Below are positions 1 through 11,740 of a stretch of DNA of 64,000 nucleotides, one piece after another. The notes beneath the pieces are model-generated. The model ran no database searches, had not been told where the DNA came from, and saw nothing but the letters and a program-made list of their open reading frames with translations. The translations under genes and the position numbers were made by a program. Source of the DNA: Fratercula arctica (taxonomy: Eukaryota > Chordata > Aves > Charadriiformes > Alcidae); NCBI GenBank assembly GCA_947846985.1, contig CANTUZ010000001.1, positions 190,449,455-190,513,454 on the forward strand, read 5' to 3'. Position 1 is the first letter of the stretch, and each line of letters begins with the position of its first letter.

Positions 1-375
1 TCAGTGCAATGGCATGTGGCGTTGCTACATTCTGACTTCTCTGTTTTGACAGTCAGTTCATGGTTCTATACCATGTCACAAAATAAGCTTGCCCCATCCC
101 TCCCTAGCTGGTATACCTAAGCATACTTCTTTCTAGGATTTTCCTAACAGTTGCTTATTTTCGGGCAATGTCGCCAAAGCTCAGTATGTCCCACGCTTTT
201 GAGACACATCTGTTTTCCTGTCCATGTCTGAATACGTCATACAGTTGGTACGCATATGCCCAAATAAATCAATCCAAAATTTCTTGGAAGCATCAAGCAT
301 ACTGTGCAAGTACACATCATTTGTGTATTGCTCATGCACAAAAGTCACAGAAAAATTCAGGACGAGTGGGATCTG
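1..375. other. Intron 1 sequence, no feature recognised
   Basis: AT-rich single-copy-looking DNA up to the first CR1 fragment. Short open frames run through it on both strands but show no family similarity. Confidence 0.5.
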
Positions 376-640
376 TAGAGGTCATCTGGTCCAAACTCTT
401 ATGCAAAGCAAGGTCAGCAATCAAAGTTGATTTAGGTCTACAAACCTCCAGGGATTCAGATTTTGCAAAATCTCTGAGCAACCTGTTCTGGTGCTTAACC
501 ACATTCAGTATCAGAAGGTTTTTTTTCCTCATATCCAGTTGGACTTTCCTGTGTTGCAACTTGTGACTTCTGCATCTTATTCTTTTATCTGTCCATCTCT
601 TGAAGAATCTGTCTCTGCTTCTTCTATACCACTAACCCCA
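376..640 (-). mobile_element. CR1 LINE fragment, old, 3' portion
   Basis: The minus strand reads as the end of a CR1 second open reading frame plus 3' UTR. The plus strand shows the reverse of the usual CR1 signature: GAGGTCATCTGGTCCAA at 379, AGCAACCTGTTCTGGTGC near 478, then TTTTTTCCTCATATCCAGTTG and a CTTTCCTGTGTTGCAACTTG block. Broken frames on the minus strand read RKKNLLILNVVKHQNRLLRDF, close to the [17 protein letters not shown] motif of CR1. It has many changes and small gaps, so it is old. It is in sense orientation to CADPS2. Confidence 0.8.
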
Positions 641-1664
641 CTTCTGCAAAACCTGCCAGGAAATTGCTTTTGAGACCATTGTCCATGATTTCTCTAGATA
701 TCAATAGCAAAGTTATTCACAAAAAAGATAAACACTGGAAGATATCTAGGTAGAAAAGAGGAAGACACATCAGGAAATCACTAAATGTGTCCTCTGCACA
801 TGTGACTGGCAGATACAGGAACGCTTGCACAGCCAAAAAAAAAAAAGTAGCAGCACTCTTAAGTACTTAGTTGTTTGAGAGATACTGCACACATTTAAGT
901 TTCTCTGGGTAACCTACCTTGCAAACACCTTTGCATTCTTTAAAGGTTCCTCATCTCCAAACCATGCTGGCAATAGCAGAAAATATGGATGACACATTCA
1001 AGGTACCACAGACAGAAGATCCTGTGCTAAGGCCCTTAAAAGTGCATACATTGACTCTACAACCTCATCTCTCCTGCTTGTACCAGAAACTGAATTTCTG
1101 ATACAGCGCTTCTCTATGCAAAGTAGTTTAACAAGATTTTTGAAACTAGGAAGAGTCAGAGTATATTGGAATTATGGGTGCCAGTACAAGGTTTTTAGCT
1201 TACAGATTGCAGCCATCCTCCAGAACTATGCCTTACAAGTAGTTGAAATTCAGACTTAATTATGCTGAAATCCAAACTTAAGACTAAAAGCAAAAAGCAC
1301 TCGAGCACACTTAGCTATTCCTACATCACCCACAGAAGAAAAAACACAAGACGTGATGAATCTCCTGTTTCTATTAGAGTCAGATCAAACTCACTGGGGA
1401 GCAAATGTCAAAGCATGTCTGAAAGCACCCATTATCGTGTGGTCCACAGCAAAACAAGACAACTGCTCCGTAGACGTCTTAACTGTGTTCTAAGGATTAC
1501 TAATTCAATTCTACTATACAGCAGTGATTTTTTTTTTTTTCATAAAGGGAATTTATGGGTATTTAAGAAGTAATGTCCTGACTGTCAAATCACAGCCTTT
1601 ACCATATGCGTGGGGAAAGTAGCTGTGGAGGACTTATTATTTCTTGCAGGAGTGGTTGTGTTTT

Positions 1665-1700
1665 GGGAGGGGGGGGTGGGGGAGTGGGGGGGGGTGTGAG
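1665..1700 (+). repeat. G-rich tract with G-quadruplex potential
   Basis: At least four G runs of 3-9 bases are separated by single A or T bases or AGT. This fits intramolecular G-quadruplex rules. It lies on the template strand relative to CADPS2. Confidence 0.8.
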
Positions 1701-4700
1701 GTGCTGTTTCATTGACCTGACTCTACAATATTCCTATTTATTTCATTCAAGCCAAATTACACTCAAACTGCAAAGGAATTAAAGGAAAGACTCCCTAATG
1801 ACTTAGGCCTGAAGACCCAACCTTACATAAGGCTTCTCCATCACTAGACATGATGGCAAAAAGTGTTAAATTCTTACTTATTTTTGAACACCTTAAGTTT
1901 CATGTTCTGGCTCTGTGGGACAGATAAACAGATGAATATATTTTCTTCTAGTATTTTTGAGCATCAGTTAACCTACAAATGTTCATGTGGACTCTTGTTA
2001 ACAACAGAGCATGGTTCAGTTGGTATTGTGTACACACCTCTGAAATTTATCACCCTGACCAGCGAAACAGAGTATGTTCACAACTACAAATTACATTTAG
2101 TCATACATCTGCAGTACAGTTAACTTATGTCAACTGTGGTAAGAAACGTCTGCCAAGACTCTCCATACGCTGATTCTGACTTTTTTCTGGTTCATCAATA
2201 TGTAATTCCTTGTCACCTTCTCCGCTTAATCTGCAGGAAAATGTGGGAAGGAAGACAGCGAGTTCTTGACCGGTATAGTGCAAGTGAGTTTTTGCTCAGA
2301 GGCTGAATACAACAGGAAAGCAGGCAAGCTTCTTATGGACCAACTGGATCTTTCAACTGGGTTGAAAAAGTAAGAAGTACAGATTAGAATCTTCTAGTTC
2401 CCTTAACACGACTTTCCACCCTAAAATGATCCTTCCCATCTCTTCCAGTCCCTAATGGACTTCAGCCTTCTGTTGTTTGTCTTTAGTTGTTCCACCACAC
2501 TCCCATTGATTTTCTCCCTGCCTTCAAAGGCCAAACGTCCATCCATCTTGAATGATGCTTTCCAGCATCGATGACTACAGAAGAGTAGATGCCAACTATT
2601 TCAACACTGGCAGAATCTACCCTTGAAATAGGAGAAAGAAGAAAGGGTTTCCTCACATAAGCCCAGCCAGGTCTCTGCCAGCACACAGGACCATAATTTC
2701 AACAGAAGAACAAAGATAAGCAAGCAGTAAGAGGAGGACTGCAGCAATACGGAGAACAGGAAAAGCCCTCACACAAAATGGTATGTTTTTGTGCTTTAAA
2801 ACACAGCCTCAGATATTTATGTCTCATCAGTGGGATGGCACAGCGTCCAGAAGATGACCAGATGGCAGTACTGGCTCCTGCTACCTTGCCAGAGAGAAAA
2901 CAAGTGGCAGAGGCAGGAATGCTTGCTTCTGAAAGACCCGCTGATCTCAGCAATGGAATGAGTACAAAACCCCCAATTTGTAACAAACTTACAGATATGA
3001 GGAAAGGCAAAAAGCAGAAGCCTTAGCAAGGCACTACAGCCACTCCCCAGTTCAGAGCTGCCAATCAGTTACTGCCACTTCCACACCAACATCCGCCCAA
3101 AAGCAACAATTTGAATACCGATGAGGAAAATAAATCACAAAGTCCAAGTGCTTGCTAAACTTTTGCTTGAAGAGAGAAGATATATGAGGCATGATTATTT
3201 GAAACTGCATACACAGGGTTTTAGTCTTGTGTGTTGTTTTTGTTAAGGGTTTTTGTTTGGGGTTTGTTTTTCTTCCCTACTCTCCTGTTCTTCTCTTCAG
3301 CATCTGATATTTTTCACTGAAAAAAGAAAAAAGGAACACTTCACTAAATCAAGTGACTGAGTCTGTTTATGATTTTTGTCCAAGACTCTCTCCAATAAAG
3401 CTACATTACACCTATTTTAAAAACTCTCAGTTTAGAGGAAAGAACTGATGTCCATTAGTTATGTTGCAAGCTGTCAGGATTCCAGTATTGCTTTTAGCTC
3501 TTTGCATAAAATAACACATCCACTGTAGTCTTCTCTTATTTCAATATCTTAAAATATTTGCTACTCCTACAAATAAGTAAAGAAGCTGGTAATGATCTGC
3601 AATTTTCACTGCCTAACATTCTGTCCTTTTAGAAAAGATGCATGCAGCATCCCATAGAAGCTCTGAATCTCAACATTATTTGCAGCAAATCCTTGAAGTT
3701 AAATCAAAGCCTTAGACTTCAGATTTATTTTGTGCTTGCCCTGAAGCTTTGTTTAGATTCAGCAGCTATACACATCTGAAAGTCTCCCGGCTTCCCATGT
3801 AGAAACTATAAAATTGTGTGTGTATCAAGATGTTTGACCACACAGAGGACCAACAACAAATCAATACATTAATAGCAGCACAGTTAGCCCGCCTCTCCTT
3901 CTGTAGTAACAAACATTTGCAGGCAGTTCATAGTATGTTCTCAAGAACTGAGATTCTTGTTCTGAGGTTTAAAATGAGTGATTATGGAATATGTTTTTAT
4001 TAGTTAAAAGATAAGGAACTGTATACTGAAGTTATGTTTAAATTACCCATTCAAAGTACGAAAATCAAGGTCTCAAAAAAACCCTGAATTAAAGTTACCA
4101 ACTTAACTTCCTTCCATTATATCTATACACGCTACTGTCACACTGACTGACATCACAAAAATAACCACAAAATACTTTTCTCACATGAAATCCATCTTAA
4201 TAAATAGCATACACGCAAACGTATGTATGCGTGCCTTCCCTGCATGTCAGGTATCTACTTGGAAGACAGTTCCCATCCTGAGGTACCCCAGTACCCCAAT
4301 GAGAAATTCAGCTGTTGACTGTGCAGACAATTAAAATTGCTTGATCAAAAACTCAGTAAAGTTTTATAGAAGTAGCAGATATTTTAATTAAGTCAGGAAA
4401 ACTGCAGTTAACTGACACAACTCTAGTTCCACAAATAGAGCATTTGTCAGGACAGAAGCAATGGTTTGTTCAGTCACAAAATCTGATTACCTCAGTGAAG
4501 ATGAGGTTAAGAACACTCATTGTATACCATTTGTTGCTGTAAAAATAGGCAGTTAAATAACTGATGGAAATCCAAACTAATCACTTCATTCTCTTCTGCA
4601 ATACGGTGATCTCATTTACACAGATGAAGCTGAATCTCAAGAGGAAGTTTAAATAAATAAGTAGTCATGGTAAAGAACTGAACCAAGCAGTTGAACCAGG

Positions 4701-4785
4701 TATTTTCAGATCTGTCTTATTAACCAAAACACTTCTATTAAATCTGTTGTGCAAGACTGCTTCACAAATTTCTTAGCAGGAAATT

Positions 4786-4814
4786 GGGGGGGGGGGGGAA
4801 GGGGGAAGAGGGGA
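4786..4814 (+). repeat. G13 homopolymer followed by G-rich tract
   Basis: Thirteen Gs, then AA, GGGGG, AAGA and GGGG. It can form a G-quadruplex on the plus strand. Homopolymer length is uncertain. Confidence 0.8.
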
Positions 4815-5221
4815 AATAAGATCATTAGTATTCTAATTAATGAAAGGAAAGGATGATGGTTGATAACTTTTGATAAGTTTGGTCAAAAGAAGCAGAACAA
4901 CTAGGTAATGAACTCCCTACATCCTAGCAGTCCAAAGAGGACAAAAAAAAAAAAAAAAATCAATCCAAGTGACAAATTCTGAATTATTATATCTATTAAT
5001 ATATCTAGATATTATTAACAACTAGAAAAAATTGCCTTTATTTCAGAGTAGTCAAATTGTACTTTCCAATCCTATGTAAAGTATGAGTTCCAAATGGAAT
5101 TTAACAAACTAACTGCCTAATCTGCAATCACACATATGATGAATCTTGTTTGCATTCCTGGACCTTTTAATTTGAAATATCAATTAAATCTAATCATGTA
5201 ACCATCCGTTGTTCCAATATA

Positions 5222-5345
5222 ATCATAGAGAAATTTAGGTTGGCAGGAATGCCTGGAAGTCGTTTAGTGTAACCCCAGGATCAGAACAAAGCGAACTTCA
5301 AAGATAAATCAAGTTGTCTAGAGCATTAACAGGGATATAGTTATC
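5222..5345 (-). mobile_element. CR1 LINE 3'-end fragment
   Basis: On the plus strand the order is AATCATAGAG, then TTTAGGTTGGCAGGAATGCC, TGTAACCCCAGGATCAGA, GCGAACTTCAAAG and AAATCAAGTTG. This is the reverse complement of the CR1 3' terminus, including the ATGATT tail motif. It is heavily diverged and cut short after about 120 bases. Confidence 0.75.
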
Positions 5346-6111
5346 CAGGATAATTTAGAAATCCTTAATTTTTAACTCACACATGATCAATTTTTATAAG
5401 AAAGGTTTAAAGACAAAAACACAATAAATTACTTCAAAGTTATGAAATGAATTTGTCTAGTATTTTAGACTAGTATTTTAAAGCCTTCCTGACATAATCA
5501 AATCAATCCAGTATTTACCATCTCCGATGCGTCTCAAGACACTGTCTTTCCACTGTCCTAATTTGTCAAATGCATTGGAATCGTGATATGTGGTAGCTTG
5601 GTGCTTTCATAGTCCTTATTGCAAAACATGGTAAACAGAATTGCCTGTTTTTACAGGCTATCATAAACTGGTCCCCTTCTCCCTTACACACTGAAAAATT
5701 GTGACGATTCAGCTAATCTTATCTGCTTCATTAAAACTGCGAAAGACTTAAGAAGACTTTTTCCTCCTCCTTTTCTTCCACACCTGAGCCCTCAAAATGA
5801 AACAACATCCTACAAAAAATGTTTAATCTTATACTTAAAAGATATGAAGTTGTTAGATTTGGGAGTTCATCAGCTATTGAAAGTCAACATAAACTTTCAA
5901 AAATCCCACAAAATCCAACATATAGCAACAATTGTAATAAAGTCATAAATTCCCTAATATTAGCACCTCAGGAAATGCTAGGAAAGGTAACTGTCCCAGT
6001 TTCTTTGGGACATCTAAGATTTCACAGCAGCATCCTACAAGTAACAAACGTGAATGATACAGATATAGGTCCCTTCTCCCTGTTCCCTATGGGGACACAG
6101 ACCGGGATTAA

Positions 6112-6153
<42 letters not shown>

Positions 6154-9100
6154 GACAGGGTTGGGAGTTTTGCTATTTCTATTTTCCTGGAGAGGAAAAG
6201 ATTTGAAACACAGATGAGAACAAAAAATAGCTTCATAGCTTTCAGGTCCTAGTGTTTACATCAGCACAAGCAATTGCCAGTTTTATTTAGATTTGTACAG
6301 GAAAGCGTCACAGAACCCAAAATTTAAAATCTGCCATTTCCTCACATCTTCCTAAGACACTGCCTAGAAGGACTAACCTCTACTCCAGCTTCTACCCCTC
6401 ATTCTATCCCTACAGCAGGGTAGTATTACAATGCAAGATCCTAAAATACTGCTCAGTGAAGAGAGACATCCCCAGCAATTTAGGATGCTTATCAAGATAC
6501 CACAGGTCCTGGGAAGAACTCAGACTCCTCAGTCACTGAAGAGATGTTTCTAAAGATGGAGATAACAGTCTTAATAGAGGCTTATTGCTCTCTTGTCCTG
6601 GACAGGGCTTCTTTCCAAAAGCATCCTTCCTCTAGAAGGCGGCTTACAGATGAGAGGCTGCCTAATTTCCCAGGCAAGATGTGTAAGCAATGCACAAAGA
6701 ACAAAAAGTGAAATGCTTTTCCTTCACTACAACAGACTGAACTGAATAACCGATCATCTGGCTCCAGGATACAGTGGGAACAGGTCACAGTTAAGAACTG
6801 GTGAAAATCCAGACTCCACCAAGCAAGTGACAAAATTCTCAGGTTTATTCCTTTGTTCACAGTACAAAGGCCAGCAAGTAACAGGGCAACCAATACCACA
6901 ATCAAAGGCTTCTGTGCGAACTAAAACTGATTTTGAGATCAATTACAAATTCCTATCAGTATGACAAAAACAATGAAACTTTAGCAAGACAACGAAGCAG
7001 AGGTAACGCACACAGTGAGTTATGGTCTTAACAGCTTCAGAAGGGAGTCAGTAAGAACCATGCACGATTTGTATCAGTTGAGTCGAAGAGGCCCCGTCCC
7101 AAAAAAAGATGATTTTCCTGATCAGTGTCATCTTTTTTCAATCTACAGGTGCTTTTTTTCACAGAGATATGCAGAGTGAGCTCTCAAAGAAGGGCTTTTT
7201 TCTCCCCTTACGTTGCCAATATAGATTAAAAGTTAGCAGATTACTGAACGTTATGGTAATAGCAGAGGCTGGTGCTAAGTCTTCTGTCAAGAGTTCTTTA
7301 CACTGACGATTTCTACCTCTTGGAAAGACGACTGAATTCTCTCACTTAAAAACATCCCATGCAATCGCAAATATGTACATCAACAAGGGGAACTGGAAAA
7401 TATTATTAGAATGATTGTATTTTAATAGCCTTTTCACTAGATACAAATAGTATTATTCTTTTTTTCCTTTTTAAAGAACTGTAGGATCCCATTTTATATA
7501 TGCTAATGGTAATACAACAGGTTTTAATATATTGTCTCATGTTAGCAGATGGCTCTTCAGTGCTGTGTTTTATTAGTTTGTTTTGCCAAAGAAATATTTG
7601 GCTACAGGAACTGTAGCATGTCATTGATTTTATTATATTGGTGAATTATCTCAGAGCCTGGTAATACAAACTGCTTAGGCAGTTATTCATTTAATTTATG
7701 TTTTGTTGTCATTGAAAAAACCTCGTTGTCATTCCCTCCTGCCATCAGTCCTCTGCTATCACTCCCTTCTCATCGATCCCAACTGATGGTTTTCCCATGT
7801 AACATTCTTGCCATCATCTCATTTTCCCTGTTTCCGTCCTTTTGGAGTTCAGGGTGGATTCAGCATCCAGCTCAGCTCACATTTCACTCTGCGCCCTGGC
7901 TCATCTCCCTTCCTCTGGTCAGCACTGGTGACAGACTTCCTGCCACCAGGCTCTGGGACGGCTGCCAGCCTGGCTTTTCTTACGCTTCTATGGTCCAGCG
8001 CCTCTCCATCTAGCTGTGTGGCATGAAGCTCGTGCGCAAGCCGAATGCAAGAGGGGAGTGCTGGTGTAAGATCGTCCTTTGTCCCTCACAGAGGCACCTT
8101 GCACACCAGCAGCTCTTCTATGTCCTTCTGTCAGCTGCCAAGACGACAAAGCACACCTCCCTGGTCTGGGCAAACAAACACCTTTCATCAAAACCACACA
8201 ATGCAAGTGTTTCGCACAAAGCAAGCGTGACATACTTACTTTTAAATACAACGTCTCCTAAACACTTTCAACAGTTGCTCCAAAATAATTATAGTAGCTT
8301 AAAGAAAAAAAAAAAAAAAGAAGTCGTCTACTTTTCAGCCTTATGTAGGTCATCCAGTGTTGGAACTTAAAACTCTCAGATCCACAACATAGTTGATAGG
8401 AATGACTGGAGGGGAAGCAGCATGTAGAGAAGCCCATATGGGCAACATATGCTCCATCAGGAAACCACTAACTTTGTGACAGCAGCAGAATTTTCAGGGT
8501 AAGAGATGTTTACACGTGGCTCCAAGAACAGAGTGTGGTCTAAAGATGGCACGCAGCATATCCAATTATAAAATATCCCATTAGAGTCATCTGTGAGAAG
8601 AGAACAGGCATGATCCCCTGCTAGAATACTAAACAGCTAAATGTTCTAAAACACACAGGCACAGTAATACAGCCAAGTGTTCCTTGCAGGAATTCAGTTT
8701 AGAGGCAATGCAGTCCAGTCTTTTCTGTCTAAAAGACAACACATCTTAAAAGAAAAAATAAAATTAAAATAATGCATGGTACATTTTAAAATTAAGAGAA
8801 TTAGCAACCATTTGTGTATTATCAAATACAATGTTAATGTTTACCCAAGTCCTTCATAAGAAGGACAAAAAGCAGAAAACTTCCAAATAATAATACACAA
8901 AATTTTGAAAAATTCCAAAAGTGTCTAAAACCACAGAAATATAGCTACAGTCTTTCAACGAGCTGGGTTGTTTTGAACAGAGTACATAAAATAACATTTA
9001 CTACTTTTTCTGCGTTCTGCTTTCACTAGGCATTCAAACATTTTCAAGCAAGCTCATGATTTTCTATGAGCAGAAATTAAAAAGTGAAGTTAAGAATGGG

Positions 9101-9497
9101 AGCGGAGAATCAAAAGATATTCTAAGGTAGCACTTTATTGTTTCTTTCATATTTCTCAACCTCTTGGATTGAAAGACAATGATCAAAGAGCTATCAGTTT
9201 GAAGACAATTCCAACAACTCATTTCTTCTTCTTTTATAACCTATATTTAGAGTACTTCTTTGTTTACTTATATTCTTCCATTTAATCTTAGGGAACTAAA
9301 TTCTACTAGCTGAAACTTCAATATATTAGTGTTTACATCACTTTCAACCACCTTGTAGCACAAATGATTTTACAAATGTTTTATGAAAATATAAATCTGG
9401 GCTGTTTAGACAAGAAGAAACGGCTCCTTACTTTCACTGCCCTCTAGATACACACTACCCTATAAATGCATACCACCACAACATATTAAGACATTCC
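5346..9497. other. Intron 1 sequence without recognised genes
   Basis: About 4.1 kb, mostly AT-rich. It contains the longest homopolymer of the window (T32 at 6118-6149), a slightly GC-richer stretch at 7720-8260 with overlapping chance frames on both strands, and A15 at 8305-8319. No exon or transposon was recognised. Confidence 0.5.
6118..6149. repeat. T32 homopolymer
   Basis: An uninterrupted run of 32 T. In the CADPS2 transcript this would be a run of A. No retrocopy or SINE body was recognised next to it. Confidence 0.9.
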
Positions 9498-9600
9498 ACA
9501 GAATCACAGACTAGTTTGAGTTGGAAGGGACCTTTAAAGGTCATCTAGGGGGGACATCTTCAACTAGATCAGGTTGCTCAACCTGAATTTCAAGGCATGG
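9498..9600 (-). mobile_element. CR1 LINE 3'-terminal fragment
   Basis: The plus strand reads AGAATCACAGA, GTTTGAGTTGGAAGGGACC, TTTAAAGGTCATCTAG, then AACTAGATCAGGTTGCTCAA. These are hallmarks of the CR1 3' UTR in reverse orientation. About 100 bases remain. An A- and CA-rich low-complexity tract follows (9609-9680). Confidence 0.85.
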
Positions 9601-9608
9601 TTGTCCTT

Positions 9609-9680
9609 CAGAAAAAAAAAAAACAAAACCAAAAAAAACCAAAAACAACCCACAACCATCCAAACCCCAACCAAACCCTC
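9609..9680. repeat. A-rich / (CAAAC)-like low-complexity tract
   Basis: Runs of A broken by C and CC, passing into CCAAACCCCAACC-like sequence. It abuts the truncated CR1 piece. No repeat body was recognised in it. Confidence 0.7.
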
Positions 9681-10803
9681 CCCAAAACCTCTGACTGTAT
9701 CATATCTGCTACTTCAAAAGCAAATAATCCTATTTTTACTACCGGTGCAACTTTCAGCAAACAAGGTCTCTGGGATTCAAGTCTATTCCTCCTCATGCTA
9801 TTGAAAGCAGCAAAAATGTTCATACATGCAACAGTGAAATTCATGATCTCCTGGCTTACAGAAGATTCCCTGAAGATAGAGGATGGTATGTAATCATCTT
9901 CTCTTCTTACACTTACTTCTACTATTTCTTTTGTCTCCTCTTTTTTCTCCCCTTACATCTCTCCCAAAACCACACACTTCATAGCAGAGCTCCTGTAGTG
10001 CATATTAGGAGTGTATTTTATAGATACTACAGTATTTTATGTATTCAGAACTACACTCTTTGCCATTTCGTTCATATACACACACAGATATGCTTATACT
10101 ATGCGCATCAAAACCATTTATATTGTTGGGGTGACTCCATGAGTGCATGCAAGGGAATACAACCATCCTTTCCCCCTCTCCTTGGCTTATTCATACAAAA
10201 TGCACTTGAGGAGATGACCATTTAGTTTTAATCTAAACGTTAACATAATGGAAAAGTAAAGGGAGTAGAGGAAGGGTAAAACCATCAGTTTGCTAAGTAT
10301 TATCTTGCTTAAACAATACATTCTATATGCATATATATTCATAGTCTCACAGACCACCACTCTCTCTTTTATAGACTAGAAAATATGAAGGTCAATTATC
10401 TCTTTAAACTCTTGCATGCCAGATTCAGGGTATGCAATGGATGTATTATGGAAGAAGAATGTACGGAAGGAACAGCACAACACTATCAATTTTCCTCTCC
10501 CATATCTTAGTAGTAAGCAGTTAAAGCTCTAAACAATTATCTTAAAGGAAAGTGCTAGCTAATTATGTCTTTATCAGCATTTCTTTATATTTTACTTGAA
10601 GAAAAGACGAAAGTCATAGTTTGCGTTTAAATGCAAATTACTGAACATAAGCCAAATATTGAGAATTTTTAAGGAAATCCACTTCCCAAAGAAAGAGAGC
10701 CACAAAAAAAACCCCGTAAGTATTAAGAAGTGGAGGACAATTTACATTACTTTTAAATAAACAGGTCGCACTTAATTCTGAATGATGCAGTAGTTTATTT
10801 TGT
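9681..10803. other. Intron 1 sequence, no feature recognised
   Basis: AT-rich DNA between two CR1 fragments. Nothing gene-like was seen on either strand. Confidence 0.5.
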
Positions 10804-11740
10804 TATTGGGACTGGTGCTGTTTAATATTGTTGGTGGTGATGTGGACAGTGGGACTGACTGCACCCTCAGCAAGCTTGTTAGCATCAAGCTGTGTGGCGC
10901 AGATGACAGGCTTGAGGGAAAGGATGCCATCCAGAGGGACCTGGACACGCTCGAGAGGTGGGCCCATGTGAATCTCATGAAGTTCAACAAGGCCAAGTGC
11001 AAGGTCCTGCACATGCGTTGGGGCAATCCCAAACACAAATACAGGCTGGGTGGAGAATGGATTGAGAGCAGCACTGAGGAGAAGCACTTGGAGGTGTTGG
11101 CTGATGAGAAGCTCAACATGAGCTGGCAATATGCACTCGAAGCCCAGAAAGCTAACCGCATCCTGGGCTGCATCAAAAGAACCCTGGCCAGCAGGACAAG
11201 GAAAGTGATTCTGTCCCTCTACTCTGCCCTGGTAGTACTGCATACAGCTCTGGGGTCACCAACATAAGAAGGGCATGGACCTCTTGGAGCAAGTCCAGAG
11301 GATGGTCACAAAGATGATCAGAGGGCTGCAGTACCCCTCCATACTATGAAGACAGGCTGAGAGAGTTGGGGTTGTTCAGCCTGGAGAAGAGAAGGCTCCA
11401 GAGAGACCTTATAGCAGTCTTCCAGTACCTAAAGGGGGCCTACAAGAAAGATGGGAGGGACTCTTCATCAGGGAGTGTAACGATACGGGTAACAGTTTTA
11501 ACTGAAAGAGGGTAGATTTAGATTAGATATCAGGAAGAAATTCTTTACTGTGAGGGTGGTGAGACACTGGAACAGGTTGCCCAGGGAAGTTGTGGATGCC
11601 CCATCCCTGGAGGTGTTCAAGGCCACGCTGGATGGGGATTTGAACAACCTGATCTAGTGGGAGGTTTCCCTGCCTATGGCACAGGGGCTGGAACTAGGTG
11701 ATCTTTAAGGTCCCTTCCAACCCAAAGCATTCTATGATTC
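10804..11740 (+). mobile_element. CR1 LINE, 5'-truncated, with decayed reverse-transcriptase C-terminus
   Basis: The plus strand encodes the late part of the CR1 ORF2 protein. GLVLFNI and a degraded active-site region (CGADD, where FADD is usual) are followed by DAIQRDLDTLERWAHVNLMKF, NKAKCKVLHMR, LADEKLNMS, NRILGCIKR and SLYSALV. The frame breaks near 11250-11267, and the remaining motifs (a DLLEQVQRM-like segment, [18 protein letters not shown], [14 protein letters not shown]) continue in other frames. The 3' end is the normal CR1 tail (GGTCCCTTCCAACCC then ATTCTATGATTC). The 5' end is cut inside the reverse transcriptase, as is usual. The element is not functional. It is antisense to CADPS2. 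Confidence 0.95.

Larger units (their letters stand above)
641..5221. other. Intron 1 sequence without recognised genes
   Basis: About 4.6 kb of AT-rich DNA. It holds A12 at 835-846, T13 at 1528-1540, a strong G-rich tract at 1665-1700, G13 plus further G runs at 4786-4814, and A17 at 4943-4959. The short open frames at 1262-1573, 1863-2123 and 2699-3029 overlap each other on several frames and show no known domain. Confidence 0.5.

Noticed and set aside
7726..8370. Possible processed retrocopy ending in the A15 at 8305
   Set aside because: No upstream sequence resembles a known cDNA, frames overlap on both strands, and no target duplication is visible.
10803..11243. Minus-strand frames of 134-146 codons over the CR1 copy
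   Set aside because: They are shadows of the plus-strand CR1 reverse-transcriptase remnant.
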